Position numbers and translations under genes: made by a program. Below, piece by piece: positions 31,634 through 44,835 of a stretch of DNA of 64,000 nucleotides. The notes beneath the pieces are model-generated. The model did not search any database, was not told the DNA's origin, and was given only the letters and a program-made list of their open reading frames with translations. Each line of letters begins with the position of its first letter. The stretch's first letter is position 1. The stretch comes from Blastomussa wellsi (taxonomy: Eukaryota; Cnidaria; Anthozoa; Scleractinia; Plerogyridae): NCBI GenBank assembly GCA_947652115.1, contig OX393563.1, positions 6,183,116 to 6,247,115 on the forward strand, read 5' to 3'.

Positions 31634-34600
31634 TTACGCATGTGGATCAACCATAATCTTACAGCCTTCCCCAGAGTTCAGTAACTTGAAGGCCTGTAAA
31701 AAGAAACAGAATCGATTATAATGCAAGGAAAACAATTTATTTGACGTAATTTTGACAAGCCTCACACAAAGTCTGTTGGACAACGTTTTGCTCCAGAAAG
31801 TGAATCTTGTTTACCTGTTCAAACTGGCTCATTGGAATCTCATGAGTGATGACAGGAGTTACATCAACTCTGCAAGTTAAAAAGATTATATAACACTTAC
31901 AGTACACTATTATAATCACAGTTTTACCTAGCAACCATTCCTGGGAGACGGCTGGGGACGATTCAGCCACTGAACCGTAAAGCAGCTTAATCGAATCGAA
32001 CGGCCAAAACATAGTGCCGTTTTTACTCCAGATTTTTTTACATTTCAATATAGCCTTCATGTTTCGAGCAGTTTTCTATTTCTCCCAGTTCCCGCCAAAA
32101 AGTCCCTATCCTTTCCTGCCCTTCTTTTCCCGCCAGTCGAATATTTCTTGTTCATTTGGGTCGGTACGCAGCTCTTTACAAGGTCCCGCAGTATTGGCTG
32201 AAAAAATGATAAAAAACAACAGTAACAATGGACCCTAGCCCTAAAACAATAGAGCTGCGTGCTATTAAGATCCAATGCAATTAGAGGCCCCAGAGAGCTG
32301 CGAACTATCTCGTTCATTTCAACGCACCCCAAACTCCGTAATAAAATAGTCGCTTCCCATAAGGAAGTGATGGATAAGCACGATACGCGTTTCGAACTAA
32401 ATCAAAACTGTACAGGAATTTGTCAGTATTAGCTTTATGTTTCATCAGCACCTTGGTCAAGTCTGGAGCTACATTTGTTAGTGTGTGCATTGCACCTTCC
32501 ACACATCTCAGAAGGGTACCTACTTGTTGTTAAACAGTAATTCTTCTGACTTTTCCCAAGTGCTGAAAATCTTTCTACCATGAATGGTCTTTATTGTCAG
32601 AGACTTGAACAAAATATCTTGGAGAAAATTTTCTACATAAAGGGGTTGCTGAAAAGGTAAAGAAAAGGATAATTAATATGAACATGAACATGATGAAATG
32701 GTGCGTTACAAAAATATATAAAGCCATTCTCGTCCCCATAGCCCTTTTCGTTTCTCTTAGCCGGCGGGGCCTTGGCACAAGAAACGAAGGGCTCTGGAGA
32801 CATACGATTTCTAATCCGAGATTCTAGGACATCCGGACTTCATGTATAGAGCATTCATGTTTCTACATGTTGCGTTGCAATATGGCAGCCGGCGAACATT
32901 TTGACTTCCGTTTAAGATTTCTTTGTTCTCAACAGCCAATAAAAAGAATTCGAATTTTTTTGAAAATCGTATGTCCCCAGAGCCATTCGTATTTCGTGCC
33001 AAGGCCTTGCCAGCTAAGAGAAACGAAAAGGGCTATGAGGACGAGAATGATATAAAGGGTCATAAAGCGTGGTGGAGCTGAGTTCGGGATCCAGCTACTG
33101 GTCAAGTGGGGGACTTGGAACCTGGGACCTTTTTTTACAAGTCCAGCGCCATTAGTCGACTAACGAAATTGAAACAAATTAAAGTTCGTGATCAAGACAA
33201 GGGTTTTTTTTAAAAAAAAACTTTCGTCTTAGTGCCAATATTGTTCTTTTTTTCTTCTTGTCCTGAGTTTTTCTTATTCTAGGTGGATAACAATTATTAA
33301 ATTTTCTATACAGAAGCATAGGTTTATAAACGGCAGTGTGGCTAGAACTGTGCGCGCACGCGCGAACTGTGTGGCCGGGGTTACCGCTGCTGGACATGCG
33401 ACAATGGCAAGACAAACACGATGTAAAAATTACAGAGCTTTGCTGCGTACCTTTAGAAGCCCTACCAGGACAATCCTACCACCCTTTCTGCAAAGAAACA
33501 AGAAACGTACAGAATGAATAGGGAACTGACTGTACGTCAATTTCAGTCTTATTGAATGTCCCGAAGGCACAAACAAGAATATATTTTGACTCATACTAAC
33601 TGATAATATGAACAAGGCAGGGGCAGGACAGGATGGGTTTTCTTTATTTCCATGTTTCACGAGTAACATGATAATGCTGTGGAGTAACTTTCGTCGCGCG
33701 TTCTCCCCTCCCCCCCCCCCCCCTCCCCAAAGTTCTCAGGACATCTACATGGGAGGCTAGCCGTAGAGCGAATTGGCAAAAGCTCGGAATTAAAAAAAAA
33801 TACACTAGCTGAAGCCTGAAGGCCTCACTTGACAGCGTATAATCATTATTATTTAAAGATGCTACTGAAGGAAAATGTCAAACGTGGGCCTTTACTTACC
33901 TTACTAGCGAGAAGCAGTTGTTTACTAATGCAGCTGCCCCTGAGCATTCTAAAAGACACCCAATGCCATCTCCTGACGTCTCTCTGAAAACTAGCAAAAA
34001 CAAAACACAATTTCATTAAATACTCGAAAGTGGTCTAAGTTCTAGACTCTTTCTTTCAAAGTCCGTCTGTGGCAAGTCTATCTACTAGGAAATTTCAAAG
34101 AGTGAAGATGTAACAAACTGAGTCTGAAAGTTTTCTTATCACAAGTTAGTAAGAATATCACACAAACTCAAATGCAAGGATTGCGTGCAAGTCCGTCCCT
34201 TCTTTTGACAGAAATTCTCTACTGGCACAACACACTCGACAGACGGTATACGATTTTGATTTTTGACAACACAGGAGCGTGGCACTCCACCAAAAAGCAT
34301 AACTGAATAGCCCAATTTCAATATTTTAAAATTCAGCCTAAAACAAGCTAATAAAACCACAAACTCTATAGTTTACTCCCCAGAGCCTGGTTGATCGTAT
34401 CCTTGAGAAGTTTTAGAACTTCTATAGACTGTTGTTTTATAATAGCAATTTTATGAATTTATATCCCTTCTATTTCTACTTAGTATTTTACGTTTAACTG
34501 CAGTCACGTCCTCATTTTTAACTGATGAAGATCACTGAAGTGATCAAAACATTTTTACATTTAATCTTTGTAATCAGCATAAACTCAAATTTCGGAAAAT

Positions 34601-36797
34601 TTTAATTTAACCCCTAAAGGAGATTGGGATGTGTGTGGCCCAAGCATTTTTACCTTAAAATTATACAGAAAAAAACTAAAAGTAATAACTTTATATTTCT
34701 ATATTTCTTTGCATGCACTCCTAGACGAGTCCTTGATTTCTAACAATATTGGCGTTTTAATTGCCCTGAACACCATAAAAGAGACCAAACATCTGTAATT
34801 TACAATCCTAAGTAAGGCATTCCCTGAAGATTTAGGTATTTTTCTACAAACCTGTATCTTTAAGATTTTCTGTCTTTCCATTAACCAATACATCAGCACC
34901 CATTTGTTTTGCTTTCTGGAGACGTTGTTCAACAATATCTGTAGCAATGCTAAACAAGGAAAAGAAAACAATCATTTTGCCATTTTGCCTGCCTCTGCAT
35001 TCTGATGGCACTGTCAGATTGCGTTTTTGTATTTCGAAGCCGTTATAAACATTTCTGAAAGACATCAAGTCCATGCAGGGCCACATCTGAAAACAGCTAG
35101 ATTTGGTGGCTCGTCTGGTTTTCGTAGTGGATGTAAGAATGAAAAATTCATTGTGGATGGTTTGGCTTGTTTGACGGTGCTGGCACTGGATGCAGTGGCT
35201 ACACAGTTGCCAGCGAGCAATCAATCCAAACAAGCTAGCTCATTTGCTATTTCGATGAAAGTAGCCCTGTATTCTGTACTTTTGCCACAATACTTTTAAG
35301 AACACAGAAAAACAATTACATTTGCAGAGATTATAGAGATGAATATTCAATTATTTTGCAAGAATGACATGCTCACATGGGAGTCATGTGCAAAGATGTA
35401 ATGTTGTTTCATGCCCTCGGGATTCCCTGTTTTACTCCAAGGATTACTATTCCAAGGAGCTTAGCTTGCATTTTCTGGGATCATCTAACCTGGTAAATAC
35501 CCAGACAGAGGTCTGCTTACATTTTGACAGCTCCCATGTACTTGGCAATTCCAACTGCTATTAACCCAATTGGACCACACCCTGCAAATGAGTGTGGCAT
35601 ATTACACAATCATTTAAACCTACATACATTACACACTCACGTCAGCTTCTAACTGGGCATGCCATTAATAGACTTGGGAATTGGGCATGCTAATGATTGC
35701 TCAGTGGCATGTGGCTTACATTGCTTGCATGCTTTATCCGGTTTTGATGCACTCAGCTTACATCACGAGTTGGAGCACACAAAATGTCTTAACAAAATTA
35801 TATATAAAATTATTTAACAAAATTATATATAAAATTATAAAGAATTTGCACTAGTGTATTGTATTGTTGCAAATTAAAGCACTCACTGTGCTCTGTGTGC
35901 CTCTTTCTTCTCTATGCACTTCTTAAAAATTCCTGATTGTTTATATAACTCAACAATAAACTCAGGCACATTTTTCATTTCTTTAATGTCATTCCATTGC
36001 TCAATTACAAGGCAAATGAAAACACCAATTAAACACATGGGGATGCTATCTCGTTATGCTGCCATCAAGTTGCCTTGAGCATAATGTCAAGAGCTCAAGT
36101 TATAGACACAAAAATTTAGATTGCTAACAACCTGAAGAGTCAGAAATTTGAACAAATCGCACATTTTGGCAATCAGACTGATATACATTGTCTACAAATA
36201 ATGTAGCACTGTAAATAATCACCTTGCACTAGTATGGTGTCTCCACTTGGATTAACCTCTTCCACTGCTTGATGTGCTACACCGAATGCTAGAAACAGTG
36301 AAAAAATACAAAGCATATTTACAACAAAACAAATATCAATATTGTAAAAATATCATTAAATTTGTACACAGGTGTGCTTCTTGTTGGATGAATGAATCAA
36401 ACTTTCAGACAATATTACTGTTCAAGTTATGATATCACTATTGTTATATACAACAAATATAGTCTTAGACTTGGCTCTCACAGGGGATCTATATAGGAGA
36501 ATCTTGAATGAGGTTGTGAGTACAGACAGTGAACACAATGAGGTCTGTGCACATGATCATGACCGAGGTCAAGATTCTCCCAGACTGAATAAGCTTGGTT
36601 GTTCAAGATGTTTATTAGACGGTAAAACCAGAAAACTTAAACTCACTTTATGTAACCAGTTCATACTTGCTGACATTTTGCATGCAAACAGTGATGAGCT
36701 TAAGTTAATGGTTTACTCGTCCTCTTTATATTTTTTCATCATTAACTTTTTGGCCCTAATTCATTTAAAAGAAAAACTCAATGTTTTTGTATTTTAG

Positions 36798-36842
<45 letters not shown>

Positions 36843-39192
36843 GTATAACAATATAATTTGGTTTTATCAACTGGGTTTATAATGTCAATTGGCCACCGTA
36901 AAGAGATTCAAGAGCTGACGTTTCGAGTGTTAGCCCTTCGTCGGAGCGAATCCGACGAAGGGCTAACGCTCGAAACGTCAGCTCTTGAATCTCTTTACGG
37001 TGGCCAATTGACATTATCAACCCAGTTGATAAAACCAAATTATATTGTTTTTGTATTTTAGTTTGTAACTTTATCACCACAAAACATAACCGGTCAAGAT
37101 GCCTGGCTAGATGGGAAAATCTAGACTGCAGTCAATATCGATTTTAGCCAATCAAATTCCTGAACCTAGCATGGCCATATAATAACAGTAACAATTACAC
37201 TGAAGTGTCTTACGTTCCAATAAGCAGGCCCTGTCAACATCAAGGCTTGTCTTTAGTTTATAACAGTAGCGAGCTGGAATGATGGTATACTGGGCAAATC
37301 CTGCAGAAAACCCATTTAATGAGATTGCTATCAAATAAGCATTTGCATAATTACCCTAACGTCTGGTAAATTGTTATTTTTTACCACCATAAATTGTTCC
37401 TCTCCCATGGCCAAACTGATTCAAGTTCTGGCAAATGTGACGTAAGTCTGGAAAAGTGAAATCAACGAAATTATTTATTGGCTATATATTTATTTACCAC
37501 CAATAAAAGATTAATTAGTTAGTGATTTATTTGCATACGTTAATTAGGGGAGGCCAGATGTTGTCATCTAAATTTTACCCTAACAGAGCCTCACAAATTA
37601 CCTATTGCTAAAAATATCACTGATGAGCCTGGAATACATTAACAACAAATAAGCTGCCTCATAGAAGAGTGATGCTAACTTCATGCATAAATGGGATAAT
37701 TTTAATTCAGGGTTCATGACACTGAAATTATGCCTTGAATCATTCTATTCTCACCATGCAAACACTGACAGCACTTTCCACAATAGAAGTGATTTTCACA
37801 ACAGAGACGTTGCCCAACAGAAAATTCATCCCCACAGTCTGGACCAACCTGCACAACCTAAAACAAACTCGCTGGTCAAATTTTCAAAGAGAGTAAAAAA
37901 AGAAATGTTAAAGTATAATGATCAGTGTTACCTCTCCAACACACTCATGGCCAGGAATAAAAGGTAGTGTTGCTATTGTCCTTGCAGCTAGAGAAAAAAA
38001 AAACAAAAAAAAATTAAATTCTTAAATACCAACAATGGTGAAACTTTGTTTGGTTTGGTCTTTTTTGAAGAGCTGACAATAGCTGCTTTTAGTTTAATTT
38101 GGCAATCTCCCAGATCTGATTCTTAAACATAATGTAAAACTTCAGACTGTAATAACAAGCACCCACCAAATATTCTTGAAGTGCATCTGGGAGGGGTTAC
38201 TACTTCACAGCGGAGCTGACCAGCGTGCAAAGTGCTCCAGGGGAGCATCAAGCTGAGAAAATTTGGTAGTCATGTGACCGTAAGAATGTCTGTCCAAACA
38301 GACTCTGGGGAGGGGGGAGAACCAATTCTCCAGAATAGGTAAACATGAAGTTAAATGGCATGTTTTTTGTAAGTTGACCGCTGACCAGTTAAGGTTTCCA
38401 TTGGATAGCAGGCTAAAATATTTTAACAAATGCGGAGCTCCACTTTTAGTAAGATCAATTTCCGCCGCTCTTCTCAAGTCCGGCCTTCATTCCCAAAAAG
38501 CGGCTGGTAATCAAGCCTACGCTGCCTAAATCTATATATATATATTACATGTCATACAGGTAATAATAATATGTTCTGCCGGATGAAGCCCCATTCCAGG
38601 TTTGTGACTAAATGGGGGCAAATTGTCAAATTTGAATATGCCATTTCCGAGTTCGCTTGAGCCTCTATTTCAAGGCGAGTCTAAGTGCAAAGTCTTTGTA
38701 ATGAAAATGAGTTTTCATTCATATGGAAAGCAAAACCAATTACCATCACAAAACTTTCGCACTACTTAGACTCGGTTTGAAATAGAGGCTCAAGGGAACT
38801 CGGAAATGGCCTATTGGTGGAAAACAATTAGCAGCTAGATATATATATTGTAGTGTTGTGGAAAAAATTGAAAGATCCTCTTCTGACTACCAGTCTGAGC
38901 TAACAAAACCTAACAAGACGTTGTTTAAATACCAGGTGCCGAGGAAAAGAACATGTAGCAAAGGCTCCGTTATTGGGCAATAGCGCTCACGAGAATCGTC
39001 GGCGATACCTTAGCTCTTTATACCTTCATTCCACTGATAGAGTATAGCATCCGAGCCACATATAGAAACTTTAAGCACTTTTACGAGCAATTCTCCAGTG
39101 CTAGGTTGTGGAACAGGAATTTCTTTATAAATATAGGACGGTTTGTCCTCTTCCTTTATAAGCACTTTCATACACCCCCGCGATGCCGACAT
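31634..39192 (-). CDS. Zinc-dependent medium-chain alcohol/polyol dehydrogenase
   Basis: A 356-residue MDR oxidoreductase resembling L-threonine 3-dehydrogenase and sorbitol dehydrogenase. Exons: 39024-39192, 37932-37987, 37755-37857, 37385-37447, 37214-37300, 36223-36288, 35521-35581, 34852-34949, 33900-33990, 33451-33487, 32524-32648, 31815-31869, 31634-31693; all in phase. Catalytic zinc ligands: C45 in ICGSD and H70-E71 in GHECVGE. The structural zinc lobe is C101, C104, C107, C115 at the classical spacing. The NAD(H) loop is GCGPIGL near residue 182, with an acidic residue in IIATDIVEQ favouring NAD. The C-terminus has FKSLTIKTIHGRKIF and THEIPMSQFEQAFKLL. The start MSASRGC (A at -3) is preferred to an upstream in-frame Met at 39273. 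The substrate is not determinable from sequence. Confidence 0.9.
32715..33055. mobile_element. Inverted-repeat MITE in a dehydrogenase intron
   Basis: ATTCTCGTCCCCATAGCCCT with TTTCGTTTCTCTTAGC (from about 32725) is mirrored by GCTAAGAGAAACGAAAAGGG with CTATGAGGACGAGAATG (to about 33050). A related GGCTCTGGGGACGAGAATGC end occurs at 49741-49765. Confidence 0.7.
35804..35855. repeat. Short AT-rich tandem duplication
   Basis: ACAAAATTATATATAAAATT is repeated twice, about 24 bp apart, in dehydrogenase intron 6. Confidence 0.6.
36798..37045. mobile_element. Inverted pair of Penelope-type terminal repeats with 16-bp target duplication
   Basis: 36798-36950 is one copy and about 36951-37045 is an inverted partial copy meeting it at GGAGCGAATCCGACGAAGGG. 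The whole insert is bracketed by TGTTTTTGTATTTTAG at 36782-36797 and 37046-37061, an exact 16-bp target-site duplication. Dehydrogenase intron 5. Confidence 0.85.
38638..38811. mobile_element. Palindromic MITE
   Basis: GCCATTTCCGAGTTCGCTTG and AGCCTCTATTTCAAGGCGAG pair with GTTTGAAATAGAGGCTCAAG and GGAACTCGGAAATGGCC. A diverged relative is at about 48948-49070. Dehydrogenase intron 1. Confidence 0.75.
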
Positions 39193-39472
39193 CTTTACAG
39201 ATATCGGTGGGAGCCTGGTGCCCAGAATTAACCAAGCGACGATAAGTAGTGGGAGGGGTGGTGAAGGTAGCATAAGTCCATACTATTCAAAGAAGATAAT
39301 AAAACATTTTTCAGACGTAATAGAAATTGATCTGAAATTTTTAGAAACTTTAGCTATTTTTGATACCTTGAAAAATAAATACGTCGCTTAAATTCACTTA
39401 TGGAAAAGGGAAAGTTAAGGGTTTACTTTACCCTACCCCAGAAAGTAAAATCATGTTCGCACACTGCTCAAA
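39193..39472. promoter_or_regulatory. Shared divergent promoter, dehydrogenase and KIFBP
   Basis: 280 bp separate the minus-strand dehydrogenase start from the KIFBP start. The GTGCGAACATG-like core seen at CATGTTCGCACAC (39452) and AAAATGGCGGACGAG at the KIFBP start are compatible with initiation. Bidirectionality is inferred from geometry only. Confidence 0.5.
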
Positions 39473-42400
39473 ATGGCGGACGAGTTGGAGCAGATTGAAA
39501 TCGGCTTCGAAGAAAGGCTAGGAGAAATAAACAACTGGCTTCGAAATGAAGGATACGAGAAATACAAAAAAGCCAGACGCCTATCAGAGGAAGAATCCGG
39601 CGAAGATCCTGAAACAGACCCATTTAAGTCGAAGTACAGCGCCAGGAGCATCTTGTTTGAATTGAAAGCTAAACTGGCATCATTTCAAGACGATGACATT
39701 CCAAGCGAAAAAGTAAGGATCTTAACAGCCGCTCTTGATTACCAGATTGGGCAAAACTACATTGAAACTGAGGAACTAAGCACGGGAGAGGAACACATTG
39801 AGCGATGTATTAAAACTCTCGATGAACATCGCTTAGATAAAAGGTGTTGCTCCATACAGTTGCATGCTCTGAACGAGCTTGGAATACTGTGGTCCAAAAG
39901 AGGCGATTCCGAAAAAGCTTTGGGATTCTTGCAAGATGCAGAGAAGCTATATCATACTTATACTAAAGAGCAAGAAGGCGGCTCACCTTATGAGATTCAT
40001 GAGTAAGTTGATTGAATCTGTCGGTTTCATTGGATTTATGTACCTATCAATTTTAAGCCCGAGGTTAGGGGGGCGGGCTACCCGCAGGATTTTGATTGTG
40101 AAGTTTATCCCCAGGGAAGGGATTTTGTTCGGGACTTTTGACATGGCCACCACCTTGAACAGAGGTGAAGTGGGGGAGTTTGATACTTATGACCAATTAT
40201 GTTGTACTGGGGATGGGGAATTTGACTCATTTTTTCAGAAAATGTCAAAATCCCCACAATTATCAAAACTGCACATCGTACAGAGAAAGGGATCTCATGA
40301 TACCGTGGCCAGCAAACAGGCTCATGTTTTGGTCATCAGGCAGCAAAGCTACAAGGACAAGTTGGTCAGGTGAAGTGATCTGGTGACGTGCAAAGAAGTG
40401 AATTCACTTCTCATAAGCAAACAGACACATTTTTAAGGTTTCGTCACACAAATCAGTGACCTGAACATGATCCTGCTTCTAGGCTAGCTAAGGCGCAAAA
40501 GAACAGTTTTTGTTTGCACCTGTTTCCAGGTCTCTGCTGGTCCATTGGAAGCAGGTTATTTCTCCTCATTGGACTGTCAACTGAATGAACATTGTTCAAA
40601 TCAGTATTCAAATCGGAGGTCACTTTCACCATCCTGCAAAAAGTGTATTAGTCATGGAAAATCCTTTACCCACTGACCTTGTTTACTGTCCCCTAGTCTC
40701 TGGAAGGCTAACATTATCCTTCTGTTGTGGCATGAGGGGAACTGGGCTGGGGGGGGTGGGGGGGGGGAGGGGGAGTGTTCAGGAAAGGACGTTTTAGCAA
40801 ATTTCTTTTAGCTCCTGGATCAAGGAGAGAACACTCTCTATAGAAGGCATGTTTCTTTGTTCAGGTAGCATATTACAATGTTTAGTTCAGAAAATCTCCA
40901 ACTCCCTTACAGAAAGGGGTATAGGAGGGTGTCTCAAAGACCAAAAAGTTAGAAGAAATGTATGAGAGAAGTGAGGTAAGAGGTCATCATCATCATCATC
41001 ATCATCTTTATTTAAACATGGTAAAATACATCAGGCAATAATAATTTAATATAAATGCTACAACTTATTACGAAAAACTGATTAATCTTCTATAATTTAA
41101 AATATGACTAACTATTAAAGAAAGTAAACTAAATTAAAGCCTGTTTTACATGAATGCCGTGTCGGAATTAATTAGCAATCGTCGGAAATTAGTCAGAGAT
41201 GTTGCTTGCCTAGCAGCTGAGGGTAGACTGTTCCAGAGAACTGCACCAGTATAGGCAAAGCTATTTTTGTAATAGTTAGTACGTGGCAAGGGAATAGCCA
41301 GCTTGTTATCAGAATCACGCAAATTGTAAGAATTAATCACATCACTCCTCTGAATGAATTTTGAGGACAAATAATTGGGTGCAAGGCTGTTTAAGGACTT
41401 ATAGACCATCTCAGCCTTTAGTTTTTGACGACGAGTGGGACAAATCCCTTCCATGAAGGAGGTATGGATATTTTATGGAACAACACAACAAATACTAAAA
41501 CAGAATATTCTTGTTTCTTTATTCTTGTAGACTTTTCTACCCTGAAGACAACTTCCATTCAGATCATGAGCGGGAAAGAGCATTTGGAGCAACCTTCACC
41601 CATACATTATATTACTTAGCTCAGGTCAATGCAGCCCTGGGAAATTCTAAGATAGGAGCCATGTATTGCCATACAACTCTATGCCGTCAACTGGAGACAG
41701 AGCAGTATGATCCAGTGGACTGGGCTGTAAACTGTGCTACGTTATCCCAGTACTACATTACACAGGGAAATTACGCACTCGCAAGACAATGTCTGGGTAT
41801 TTCTAATCTATTTCCTAAATTGTCGTACTCACTGTTCTTACATGCATGTTACATCCAGGCCCTTGAGAGCCTATTTTGAGGAATGTGTACCTGTATGGTT
41901 TGGGCAAATACTGGACTGGTCTGGTTATAGGCTGTCCTGGGCTGATCCAAAGATGTGGCTTCTTTAATTCCTCGCAAATAGATGAGCTTGAGGAATGTGC
42001 CTGTGAAAGGAGGTGGTGGTACCAGGTGAATTACAAGCCTCGAGCAGGACATGCAGTTATTCATGGCAACCCTGAGAGTGGCAACCACCACCAGGCACCG
42101 CCACACGTGGCCAAGGCCACCAATGGGGGAGGGAGGGCGAGGTAGCAAACTGAAGTAGACAAGCATGTTTCAATGCTCAAAACAACTGCACAACCTCACA
42201 CAGCTGGAATGTGAAACGCATGTGAGCCCTACAACCTCTGTATGTCACTTCACAGTGTATAGTCCCATGATTGCTGCTGACCAGCATTGGCTCGATTCTA
42301 ACTTAGCCTAAATTGCAATGTACATTGTAGCCACATTTCATTGGTGTAAAAATTAATGATACTTGTTGCATGTTTATCAATGATTTTCGTGTAAAAGCTC

Positions 42401-44728
42401 AACAGTCAACCATTTTTTAAACCCTGGGCTGAGTTGTTCGAAAGCTGTGTAATGCTAACCCAGGAAAAAAATTTGACCAAGATTCAATTTCTTACAGTAC
42501 TTTTTAGGGGAGAGGGGGAAGGATTATAAAAGTAATTTTACTGCTCATGTTTTATGAAGTTTAGATTAGTCAGTGCCAAAACTGGAAGACAGAAAATATA
42601 AGCAGGAAACATCAATGAAAAGTTACAAAAACTGAAATAAAAATTCACACTAACCCTGGATTAGCTTAATCATGCTTCGAATAACTGACCCCTTTATATA
42701 TATAGGCATACAATATTTTTTTTTAAAATGATATCACATCTTGTTGTTTAGCATGTTCCAGTCGTGTTTTCTCTGGAGCTGAAGAAACTGCTCCAGTAGT
42801 GGCTGTGTCTGAGGACGACAGCCAGGAAGAACGCGAGGAAAAGGAAAGGATTCCTCAAAGGAAGGCTGACATTTCTCGTTGTTGGAGTAAATATTGTATG
42901 GACGTGTTGAGGGCATCAAGAGAAAAATGTGTTCAAGAATTGACAAGAGCTGATCAGAATGATGAAGAAGAAAATACAGAGAAAGGTTTGAAAAGTTTGG
43001 ATTGCCTGTACATCCAACCATCATTCTTTATGTGTTATTAATGATTTTGCAGTATTTAAGGGGAAAGTAATAAATATTTACATAAGTCAGAGCATACTTT
43101 AGTGAATTAGAATGTAAGATCACAGCATGAGTTCTGTGATATTTCTTTGCTTCCTCTGAAGAATTTGGTTGCAAATTTCAAATCCAGACCTGGTTATTTA
43201 TTTTTTATGTTTTTAGCCCCCAAAAATTGCCCCCCCCCCCCATCCCCACTGTGAAGTTAATGAATTGCTGGTAAGAGGGGGGGTATATGAATTGATCTCT
43301 TGGTTATTTGGGTGGTCACCTGTTTCTTTCCCCATGACCAAACTGATAGGTACAAAAGTTGGAGACTTATGTTTATGCAAACACAGCAACTTCTGTAGCA
43401 CTACTGCTGTTTCTAATTAGACAAAGGGGAGACGATTTCTTTGAAATTTTACCAAAAAATTCATCTGTTGCCTTAAATAACCTCGAGCTTTACTTTTGCA
43501 GAGATTCCTGGAGAGGAAGGTGCCAGGGGTGGAGAAGGGGATGAAGAAGGTGACAGGAAAGAGCCCCTTCGATTTGAGTCCCTAGAAGTTACGTCCCTAG
43601 AACTGTCAGTACCAGACCACCTGATAAAAACATATGATGAGGTAAAACATGAACGTAATCATCGCATAACTATGTACTGTATATGAAGACTTGCCACAAG
43701 TCGACCTCATGAGTTTCATGGAAGAATAGCTAAGCGAGAGTTCAGAGTGTGCTCCAGGATTATCCCAAAAGACCAAAATCTACTACCAACCTCAGTCTTG
43801 ACTTCAGTGTCTACTTTCTCTTTGTCAGCACCAAGAACGCAACTCTGGTCAAGTCCGATTTTTAGCATGTGCAGAGTGCTCATTTTCGATTGTCAGCCAA
43901 TCAGATTTGAGTACTGACGATCGGAAATCGGTGAATCCCGGGGCGCGTTCTTGGTGCTGACCAGAAGAAAAGCGGGCTCTGGTGACGAAAGTACTAACTG
44001 GAATGTGTCTCTTGCGTATTTCTTCTCCTTGTCAATAGGCACGTGTTCTGTTTCTGGAGGGTCAAAAATGGCTCAAAATTGCCAAAGGATTCTATGTGCT
44101 GGACGGTCACGTGACAAATCATGTAGAAATCTTGCAGGATATGAGCCAGCTATACAAACTGCTGGCCTTCTTCGACGAAGACTTCGAGAGGAGGTGCAAG
44201 ATGCACAAACGACGAGTAGACATGCTAAGTGAAGTGCTTGTCGAGTTGAATCCGCAGCATTACCTGCTAGTGTGCCGACAACTCATGTTTGAAATCGCTG
44301 AAGCATACAGTGACATGGTGGATTTAAAAATAGCCATCGCTGACGAGTCGGGAGGGCCTCCTAGCGTGCACAGTGTGAAGAAAATAAACACTTTAATTAA
44401 CCAGAGCGTTAAATTTTTCCAGAGCTTTATCGATTCGTTAAAGCACAAGGGTGTATTACCCGAGAGGTTTGCCGAGGACACTGTGCGCCCGGCTCTGGTA
44501 GCGCATTTTTACATTGCACGGCTGTATTCCAAATTGATATGCCCTGATAAATACGCCAAGGTTGAAAACCTGAAAAAAAGTTTAGACATTTACCAGTATC
44601 TGGTGAAATATTGCGATACTCACCCAGATATGCCGGAGAACGCATTCAATGAGGAGCTCGAAGTTTCCCGGGAGATGGCGAAACTCCTTCCTCTCAAGAT
44701 GGACAAAGTCATGAGGTCCGAGCCATGA
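39473..44728 (+). CDS. KIFBP: KIF-binding protein (KBP)
   Basis: A 619-residue TPR-like helical protein that binds the motor domains of kinesins such as KIF1B/KIF1C and KIF18A and blocks microtubule binding; human KIFBP is 621 aa. Exons: 39473-40002, 41531-41796, 42752-42985, 43502-43641, 44039-44728, with phases 2, 1, 1, 0. Recognisable blocks: YQIGQNYIETEELSTGEEH and LNELGILWSKRGD (exon 1), THTLYYLAQVNAALGNSK and PVDWAVNCATLSQYYI (exon 2), KADISRCWSKYCMDVL (exon 3), FYVLDGHVTNHVEILQD and ERRCKMHKRRVDML (exon 5). An acidic linker at the exon 3-4 junction matches the variable linker of the family. A possible polyadenylation signal ATTAAA is at 45101-45106. Complete and intact; high confidence. 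Confidence 0.95.
40984..41454 (-). mobile_element. 5'-truncated LINE, reverse transcriptase tail
   Basis: The minus strand encodes about 100 residues of a typical LINE C-terminus (KAEMVYKSLNSLAPNYLSS, SYNLRDSDNKLAIPLPRTNY, AVLWNSLPSAARQATSLTNF), ending at 41146. It is followed by 3' sequence and a terminal ATC/GAT microsatellite (40984-41007), the usual tail of CR1/L2-like LINEs. It lies in KIFBP intron 1. Confidence 0.82.
43827..43961. mobile_element. Small MITE in KIFBP intron 4
   Basis: GTCAGCACCAAGAACGC at 43827 is exactly complementary to GCGTTCTTGGTGCTGAC ending at 43961; the interior is non-coding. Confidence 0.7.
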
Positions 44729-44835
44729 CATTTGCTGTATACGACAGAAGAAATCTGCCATTTCATGAAAAAGATCTTTTGCTTCATCTTCGGGGGGTCA
44801 TGGGGAGTTTCTCGGGGCAGTCGGGGAGATCCGAA

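Noticed and set aside
32314..32502. Extra dehydrogenase exon
   Set aside because: Exon 11 joins exon 12 directly in phase (NNKVDVTPVITHE), completing the family sequence without it.
34844..34848. Alternative donor (GTAGAA) for dehydrogenase exon 8
   Set aside because: It can be kept in frame only with a different acceptor. The GTTTGT donor with the acceptor before 33990 gives DTVFRETSGDGIG, which fits the family better.
39193..39273. Upstream Met of the dehydrogenase, adding 27 residues
   Set aside because: The extension is hydrophobic without family support and the context is weaker; MSASRGC has A at -3 and matches the usual MDR N-terminal length.
40004..40373. Open frame continuing past KIFBP exon 1
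   Set aside because: It runs through a good GTAAGT donor into intron 1, and the next exon resumes KIFBP homology. The intronic part has no domain I recognise.
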